Assembly: GCA_033977485.1 (NCBI GenBank)
Contig: CM066991.1
Location: 56,088,850 to 56,152,849 of the forward strand
Reading direction: 5' to 3'
DNA: 64,000 nt
Origin: Hydrangea macrophylla
Lineage: Eukaryota > Streptophyta > Magnoliopsida > Cornales > Hydrangeaceae
Numbering within the stretch: the stretch's first letter is position 1; each line of letters begins with the position of its first letter. A program made the position numbers and the translations under genes. The notes under the pieces were generated by a model. It ran no database searches. It was given only the letters and a program-made list of their open reading frames with translations, and was not told the DNA's origin. Positions 58,301-64,000 of this stretch are shown here, piece by piece.

Positions 58301-58349
58301 TTATATTAGCACCCCGTCGCTGGGACTCGTGTCAGGGCGGGGCGCTACA
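55306..58349 (+). repeat. Solo LTR of a gypsy element, plus orientation
   Basis: It starts TGTAGTGACCCGG and ends GGGCGGGGCGCTACA, so the ends are the inverted pair TGTAG...CTACA. The interior has LTR-like features: a CT microsatellite with CACACA runs near 55648-55690, TATATA stretches near 55870-55890, and a CGCGCGAGCGAG patch near 56250 like that of family A. No internal domains, primer site or second copy adjoin it. The flanks TATGG (left) and GATAG (right) do not form a clean duplication. Internal open frames look like chance. Confidence 0.7.
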
Positions 58350-58441
58350 GATAGTGATGATGCCAAAAATTGGGTAAGAGTAATTATATGAAAGAGATGA
58401 ACACAATGAAGTTTGGATGTGGTTCGGCCCCGTTAATGAGG
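58350..58441. other. Short fragment between solo LTR and family B element
   Basis: 92 bp ending ATGTGGTTCGGCCCCGTTAATGA. It resembles 25079-25101, so both may be bits of one repeat. Confidence 0.4.
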
Positions 58442-60644
58442 TGTCACGCCCCGGAGCAGCATAAATAGAGAAAAATAAATTTCCTTTATGGGTCCATAGG
58501 GAATGACAAGTGAAAGTCACTAATATCCACACCACACAGTACTAGTCCAAACGGGAACAGTAATCAACTAAAATATAAACACGGTTCTATCAATTACAAA
58601 CATCAGAGTATGGTCCACAGGATCACAACAGGACTGGAGACAAAATATGCCCAAGTACCCGTTAACTATAAAGTACAACAGTAAAAGAAAAGTAGTAACA
58701 TAAACTACTATTTATCTTCAGGTTTTCAGCTGGCGTACGGATAGTCATCAGCCTGACCGGCAACAGTGGGGTCGTTCTCTGCGTAACTCCCTTCAGGATA
58801 ATAGTTATTGCCATATGTTCCGTCATCTGCATTGTAAAGGACAGGGTAGTCTGGACGGGGAATGTCCAGGCAATAAAGGCCGTCAGCTTGTTGAAAGCTG
58901 AGTGAGCACTAACTAACACAGTCTCCTAGAAATAACATAATTACCATTATGAACAATATATGACAGTGATACTAAATATATTCCTTACTCGTTTATTCAG
59001 ACATATCATTAATCGATTCTTATCAATTCCCACTCTAAGACTAATTTCACAATACCCAACTGACTATCTCGAACTGATTATATCAGCACAACATACCAGT
59101 GCTCTTGTTCACCGCTATACCGCTTTTAAGAACTCTTGCGAGCACCCATACATCGTTCTCATATAACGACTGGTCCATGGATGTACCCATACTCTTGTTC
59201 ACCGCTTTTAAGAACTCTTACTGTTCACCGCTTTTAAGAACGCTTGCGAGTACGATACATACACAGCTCTGGTAAATATAAATCATGGGCATGCCACAAC
59301 TACTCTTGTTCACCGCTTTTAAGAACTCTTACTGTTCACCGCTTTTAAGAACGCTTGCGAGTACTGTGCACCCATAATACTCACGATCCTGATCAAATCC
59401 TTGACATACACTTATCGGATTCAACCTGAGCGAATCATCAACTCGACTTACACAACCTTGAACATACTAATCCTCTTACTGACTCACTTCTCAGTTATCC
59501 AAATACTACCCAGTATTATCATCTCAAACTTATCTCGTTATCGCGTCGTACTGTTACTTGCGTTCCGAACCCGACTACGTTACTCGCCATGTTATCTCAA
59601 ATCTCATTATCATATCCCATTACCTCTAAAATCCATAATATCGCATAATAGGAATATGGAACAAAGATTAAACAACTACGCATTATGTATAATAAACTGA
59701 AAAGAATACATTCATGTTCTGCTCGGGTTTGATCGATTGAGGTCCTCTCGATCGATTGAGGAAAGGTGATGTCCGATCGATTGAAGTCTTTTCGATCGAT
59801 CAAAGTGAAGATGGTCTCGATCGATTGAACTTATTTCGATCGATTGAGACTTAGTGATGTTCGATCGATTGAACTCCGTTCGATCAGTCGAACTTCGTCT
59901 TCCACAGATTCTGCCAGTGAACGTGCAGAATGTGCTAGGGGTGTTTGGGTTATAATTAATACGTCTAGAATATGTAAAACATCATAACTAAGTTACCGAG
60001 TGAGTTTGGAACTCACCAAAATTTGTTAAGGGCGCGTTTGGCTCGGTTGAAAGCTTCCAAGCTTCCTCCAATGGTGGCCTCTTCTCTCTGCTCCTCTCTT
60101 CGTCTCTTCTGTCTCTCTTTCTCTGCCTCTTCTTGTTCTTCTTCTTCTCCTTCTTCTCTTCTCCAAGCTGAGTATATATATATGTGGTGTGTGTGTATAT
60201 ATATAGATATGGAGGTAGGTGTATATATATGTACCAACACACAAGCACACACTCTCTCAACTCTCAAGGTTCAGCAAACTCCCCAACTCACACAAACACA
60301 TGGTATATATAGGGGGAATAAGGGTGCAGGTGGCCTATTCTGCGCAGAAATTGGAATTCAAATCATTACAAGTTCGATCAATCGAAGTATGTTCGATCGC
60401 TCGAGATCGATTCGGCCAGCTTTGATCGATCGAGAAGGGTTTGATCGATTGAAGTGGGGACCACATATTAAATTCAGGTAGGTAGGGTTTCGATCGATTG
60501 AACAAAGGTCGATCGCTTGAACTTCTGGGATGCTCGATCGCTCGAACGAGCTTCGATCGATCGAAGATGAAATTTCATGAAGGGTCAAAGGAAGTATATA
60601 GAATCTCTCTGCATTAAATAAATATAAAAATACAGGGTATTACA
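58442..60644 (-). repeat. 3' LTR of family B, second copy (2203 bp)
   Basis: It starts TGTCACGCCCC and ends GGGTATTACA. It contains a direct repeat of TTCACCGCTTTTAAGAAC units (about 59106-59360), GATCGATTGA clusters at 59725-59900 and 60370-60560, and a TATATATA box near 60302 in the sense direction. Open frames over the Arg/Glu-rich and Cys/Ser-rich microsatellite region are not genes. Confidence 0.9.
59106..59360. repeat. TTCACCGCTTTTAAGAAC direct repeats in LTR
   Basis: Several copies of TTCACCGCTTTTAAGAAC with CTTGCGAGTAC between them. The other family B LTR has a related CCACCGCTCGTTAA array at about 13540-13760. Confidence 0.75.
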
Positions 60645-60660
60645 TCATCCACCACTCAAC
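60645..60660 (-). other. Polypurine tract of family B
   Basis: The minus strand reads TTGAGTGGTGGATGA directly before the LTR start TGTAATACCC. Confidence 0.75.
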
Positions 60661-60696
60661 AAGAGATTTCGTCCTCGAAATCAGAAACATACAGTG

Positions 60697-61697
60697 TTAA
60701 AACAAAAAAGGAAATTTCTCACGCATCTCTGACTCTAGCTCCCATGAAGCCTCTCCTTCATCATGATGCTTCCACTGGATCTTGACTAATGGAATCTCCT
60801 TATTTCTGAGCTTCTTGACTCCACGATCTAAAATACAAACCGGTCCTTCGTTGAACGTAACATTGTTGTTGACTTCAATATCTTCGAAGTTGATCTCGTG
60901 TGCTGGGTTGTGAGCGCATTTCCTCAGCATACTGATGTGGAAAACGTTGTGCACTCCTGACATCTTTGGCGGCAATGCAAGTCGATAAGCAACTTTTCCA
61001 ACACGCTCTAAAATCTCGAATGGTCCGATAAATCGCGGTGATAGCTTGCCTTTCTTCTGATCGAATCTGACGATGCCTCGAACAGGCGAAACCTTGAGTA
61101 GCACATGATCTCCAACGGTAAACTCTAAGTCTTTGCGTCGCTTGTCAGCATAACTTTTGTGTCGGGTTTGAGCTGTCTTCATCTTCTCTCGTACAACTTG
61201 AATCTTTTCACTTGTCTCTCGTACCATTTCTGGCCCAAGAAGTTGAGTATCTCCGACTTCAGTCCAACATAACGGTGATCGGCAAGGTCTTCCATACAGA
61301 GCTTCGAACAGCGCCATTCCTATGCTCGAATGATAACTATTGTTGTAAGCGAAAAAGGTAAGTGTGTCTCCCAAGAATTCTCAAAATCAATGACACAAGC
61401 ACGTAACATGTCCTCCATCACTTGATTAACTCTTTCAGTCTGCCCATCGATCTGCGGATGAAACGCTGAACTCAAATTCAATGTTGTTCCCATTGCTGTC
61501 TGAAGACCCTTTCAAAACTCTGTAGTAAAACGCGAATCTCGATCTATCATAATAGAAACAGGTACTCCGTGTATCCGTACTACGTGTTGTAGATACATTC
61601 GGCTCAAACGTTCCACTGGATACGTCATACTGTAGGCGATAAAATGTGCCGTCTTAGTAAGTCGATCCACGATTACCCAAATAGCGTCGTGGTTCTG
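60697..61697 (-). pseudogene. Family B integrase (partial) and chromodomain
   Basis: From 61697 down the frame reads NHDAIWVIVDRLTKTAHF, then the SVSIMIDRDSRF-type catalytic segment, up to a small deletion near 61350 that shifts the frame. The frame 61374-60697 then gives [48 protein letters not shown] and a chromodomain-like end WELESEMREKFPFLF. It is about 80% similar by eye to the family A chromodomain end. The N-terminal zinc-binding part of integrase is deleted. Confidence 0.88.
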
Positions 61698-62552
61698 CTG
61701 TGACTTTCGGGTTCCTTCCCAAGTTCTCTTATTTCCTTGATCGTTACCCTGTGGTCTCCAACCTTGGGTATTCCTTTGCGGCTGGTTTTGGAAATTCCTC
61801 TGTTGAAAACCTCTAGATGACTGAGGTCAATTCATCTGTGGTTGCTGTACTGGATAAGCATCCTTTTCCAATCCTGCTGCAAATCTAATAATCCCTTCAA
61901 ATGATTGATTCAGATGACCAACCATCATGTGTCGGAGGTGGGGATTCAATCCTTGGTGAAATCTCTTCACCTTCTTCTATGGAGTGTCTATCATATGTTG
62001 AGCGAATCTGGATAGACGCTCGAACTGTGTTGTATATTCCCGTAGAGTCCATCCTCCTTGAACTAAGCTCATGAAATTCTTCTCCTGCTGATCCTTTTCG
62101 TCCTCTGGAAAGTACTTTTCCAAAAATCTGCCTTTGAACGTTTCCCAAGGTATAGCTCTAGCAGCATTGATCCCGATAGTGGCTCGCTCGGCCTCCCACC
62201 AATCTGCGATGGCGTAAGTGAGTTAAAACTTAGCAAGGCGACGCTTCTCTTGCTCGCTGCATTCTAACGCTTCGAATATCAACTCCATTTCTCTTATCTA
62301 TTGTTCCGCTTTCCATGGTTCTGTTAGTCCATCGAACTTCTCTGGACGTAACCCACGAAAATTTGCTAACAACTTATCTCCAGTCTGTCTCGGTAGCGGT
62401 GGTGCAACAGGTCTCTGGTGAGTCGAATGATTATAGGTATCTCCCACATGCTCCATCCTTTGCATGAAGGCTTCGAAAATTCCCGTTGGATCCATCCCTT
62501 CCGGAATAGGGGCTCCAATTCGCGCTTGGTGATTCCTCAAGGGCCCTACCAT
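61698..62552 (-). pseudogene. Family B gag, fused in frame to integrase
   Basis: It starts MVGPLRNHQARIGAPIPEG, with the gag core PWKAEQ, WWEAERATIG, FLEKYFPEDEKDQQEK and REYTTQFERLSRFAQHM. Four in-frame stops occur (62298-62300, about 62225, about 61980, about 61829), each where Trp, Gln or Arg would fit by one C-to-T or G-to-A change. The frame then runs GTRKSQQ and directly into NHDAIWVIVDRL of integrase at 61697 with no frame change, so about 3 kb (zinc knuckle, PR, RT, RNase H, start of IN) was deleted in frame. Confidence 0.85.
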
Positions 62553-62918
62553 GATGATAATGAGTATCGCCTACAAGACACATATTGATCAGCTGAAATT
62601 CTTCTCGTAGAAACGAAACCAAGATAGAACGAGAAGTAACAAGAGCTAACAGTTCTACAAAACAACACATCAAACAACCAACAATCAATATCAAAAGTAC
62701 TGCTCGTATATAACAAAAGATGTACCGTATAGTACCCACAAATCCAACTGTGTACCACGTGGAACAAGGCTAAAACAGTACTAAGGTCAACTATACAATA
62801 CTACTGCTAATATCTATACAAAGCTATGGTCAAATAGCTATCTCTCAAGCTCCCAAAATATCTGGTGGACAACATGTCCTAATAAAACTGACAAAAACTA
62901 AGTCTTGCAGGTCCTGAC
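62553..62918 (-). other. Spacer between upstream ORF and gag, family B
   Basis: 366 bp with no coding region. The minus strand has a TTGTAG|GCG splice-acceptor-like site about 20 bp before the gag ATG. The element A insertion in the other family B copy falls in this spacer. Confidence 0.55.
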
Positions 62919-63914
62919 TCAAAAGTCGTCAGCATCTGATCCCGCTGGTGGAGCCTCATCCTCTGAATCAATATCCATCTCCTCGAGTGGATTATCCTCA
63001 ACTGGTGCAACAAAATCTCCGACTACAACTCCTATAACCCACTCCTCTACTATCTCTGCATCATCATCCTCCATCCCGTCTGCTATCGCTTGGTTGGCGA
63101 CATCGACTACTACTGCGGCGAATCCATCGACTATATCAAGAGCTCCTGCTATGGCTGCCTCTCCCATAACGAAACCTGCTGGTTGTGCTACCATCTGAGC
63201 TAACCATCCTACTGCCATGTCGGCCATAGCTGCCATACGCATAATGGGTCCGGCTGGTATCTGAAGCACAACAGGTACCTCTGGCACAACTACCTCCTCA
63301 TCGGGTGTATCCTCATCTACTACTATATCTGCCTCAACAGCCTTTGGGTCCGGTACTGGGTCCTCTGGCTCAAACTCTGGCTCCTCCGGATCATCCTCGG
63401 GCTCATCATCGTCATCGTCGACTACAGGCTCCTCCTCGGCTGGTCCCTCATCATCTATCGGCTCCTCCTCTCCATTTCCATCCATATCTTCATCGGGATG
63501 CTCATCCTCTAGCTCTAGATCCCCATCTCCCTGAATCGGCTCAGGCTCTGGAACTGGTACGTTGGGTACCGGTGATGGTGGTGGTGCTGCTGCAACTACA
63601 GGCTCTGGTGGACCGGCTACAATGGCTCTCAACTCAATCTCATCCATCTCTGGCTTACTCTGAACTAACCGTAATATCTCCTGGCAAATGTCTCTACCAA
63701 TCCTCGTAGTGTGGTAAGCATCCATACGCATCTGCGTCGGGTGAGTCCTCCCAGTCTCATAGAGTGCTTTCCACATGTCCTCTTCCAAATGCCTCCTAGC
63801 TATCTGGCATACACGCTCATGATAAAACTTTGGGTCAGCAGGCTCCATGGCATCCCCATGGATCACGTGTCCTCCATAAGTATCGGTAACAAACTGATGG
63901 AACCCTAGATCCAT
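62919..63914 (-). CDS. Family B upstream ORF: acidic protein of unknown function
   Basis: An intact 331-residue frame between the primer site side and gag, on the same strand as gag. I do not recognise the family. Residues 1-100 look globular and helical (MDLGFHQFVTDTYGGHVIHG, RRHLEEDMWKALYETGRTHP, GRDICQEILRLVQSKPEMDE). Residues about 105-220 are a Pro- then Glu/Asp-rich linker. About 225-331 is an Ala/Val/Gly-rich helical segment (AAMADMAVGWLAQMVAQPAG, GALDIVDGFAAVVVDVANQA) followed by an acidic tail. The start follows a CTTTGTAG acceptor-like site, as in the other copy (11908-12655), where both ends are conserved in frame. Extra ORFs upstream of gag are known in other plant gypsy lineages such as Ogre. 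One in a chromodomain family is less usual to my knowledge. Confidence 0.65.
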   Translation of the reverse strand: MDLGFHQFVTDTYGGHVIHGDAMEPADPKFYHERVCQIARRHLEEDMWKALYETGRTHPTQMRMDAYHTTRIGRDICQEILRLVQSKPEMDEIELRAIVAGPPEPVVAAAPPPSPVPNVPVPEPEPIQGDGDLELEDEHPDEDMDGNGEEEPIDDEGPAEEEPVVDDDDDEPEDDPEEPEFEPEDPVPDPKAVEADIVVDEDTPDEEVVVPEVPVVLQIPAGPIMRMAAMADMAVGWLAQMVAQPAGFVMGEAAIAGALDIVDGFAAVVVDVANQAIADGMEDDDAEIVEEWVIGVVVGDFVAPVEDNPLEEMDIDSEDEAPPAGSDADDF

Positions 63915-64000
63915 GCTATCCTACAAAGGAAACTATCTATCGTCAGGAAGATAAACTTATCTTATATTCATATCTCATCTCAGGAAATCTTAAATACTAG
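63915..64000 (-). other. Family B leader upstream of the acidic ORF
   Basis: It matches 12656-12745 of the other copy (CAAAGGAAACTATCTATCGTCAG region) and contains the acceptor-like site before the ORF. The primer site would lie just outside the window. Confidence 0.7.

Larger units (their letters stand above)
58442..64000 (-). mobile_element. Family B gypsy element, second copy, internally deleted, runs off window
   Basis: The 3' LTR is at 58442-60644. Going up the minus strand then come chromodomain and integrase, a deletion junction, gag, and an upstream ORF. Protease, RT and RNase H are missing, so it cannot move on its own. The 5' LTR lies beyond the right edge. Homology of LTR and leader to 11732-14953 shows it is the same family. 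Confidence 0.9.

Overview
The window is about 64 kb of repeat-dominated nuclear DNA from a flowering plant, most likely a eudicot. The evidence is plant LTR-retrotransposon families with tRNA-Met and tRNA-Arg primer sites, plant mobile domain genes, and captured fragments of two plant genes (a DEM/CYPRO4/VID27-like gene and a PMP22/Mpv17-like peroxisomal membrane protein gene). I see no intact single-copy host gene, tRNA gene, rRNA gene or CRISPR array. The species cannot be named from this sequence alone.

Layout from left to right. (1) 1-11731: a Ty3/gypsy element of the chromodomain (Tekay/Del-like) type on the minus strand, here called family A. The window cuts its left LTR. Its right LTR is split by a 2.5 kb Mutator-like element (9185-11684, 9-bp target duplication) carrying a DEM-like gene fragment. 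(2) 11732-14953: the 5' end of a second chromodomain gypsy family (family B), interrupted by element A. (3) 14954-16773: unassigned sequence. (4) 16779-25075: a complete-length but inactivated Ty1/copia element with 1617-bp LTRs and a tatat target duplication. (5) 25439-26891: a non-autonomous hAT-like element (8-bp duplication) carrying two exons of a PMP22/Mpv17-like gene with intact splice borders. (6) 27646-48169: a 20.5 kb Tat/Ogre-like gypsy element with about 2.98 kb LTRs. Its gag-PR-RT-RH-aRH-IN lies on the minus strand, and two genes lie antisense to it between pol and the 3' LTR. (7) 48170-53897: the remains of an older Tat-type element into which (6) inserted. It has its own intron-containing antisense gene with a gypsy-type transposase_28-like domain. 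(8) 53898-55305: unassigned insertion. (9) 55306-58349: a solo LTR on the plus strand. (10) 58442-64000: a second family B element running off the window. It has lost PR, RT and RNase H by an in-frame gag-to-integrase deletion but keeps a 331-residue acidic ORF upstream of gag.

How the parts work together. All gag-pol units lie on the minus strand and all are broken, mostly by in-frame stops that C-to-T or G-to-A changes would explain. The most interesting system is the large Tat/Ogre-like element. A six-exon plant mobile domain gene and a second, single-exon gene resembling a related retrotransposon-borne domain are each preceded by a cluster of the same GC-rich palindrome (GCGGCAGTCA...TGACTGCCGC). 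That palindrome also clusters upstream of the TATA box in the element's LTR. One motif family therefore sits upstream of all three inferred transcription units. The antisense block is bracketed by copies of a CCTACGTATCCC-type box and of a GTTTGCCC motif otherwise found at the polypurine tract. A second candidate novelty is the upstream acidic ORF of family B, seen in both copies and preceded in both by a splice-acceptor-like sequence.
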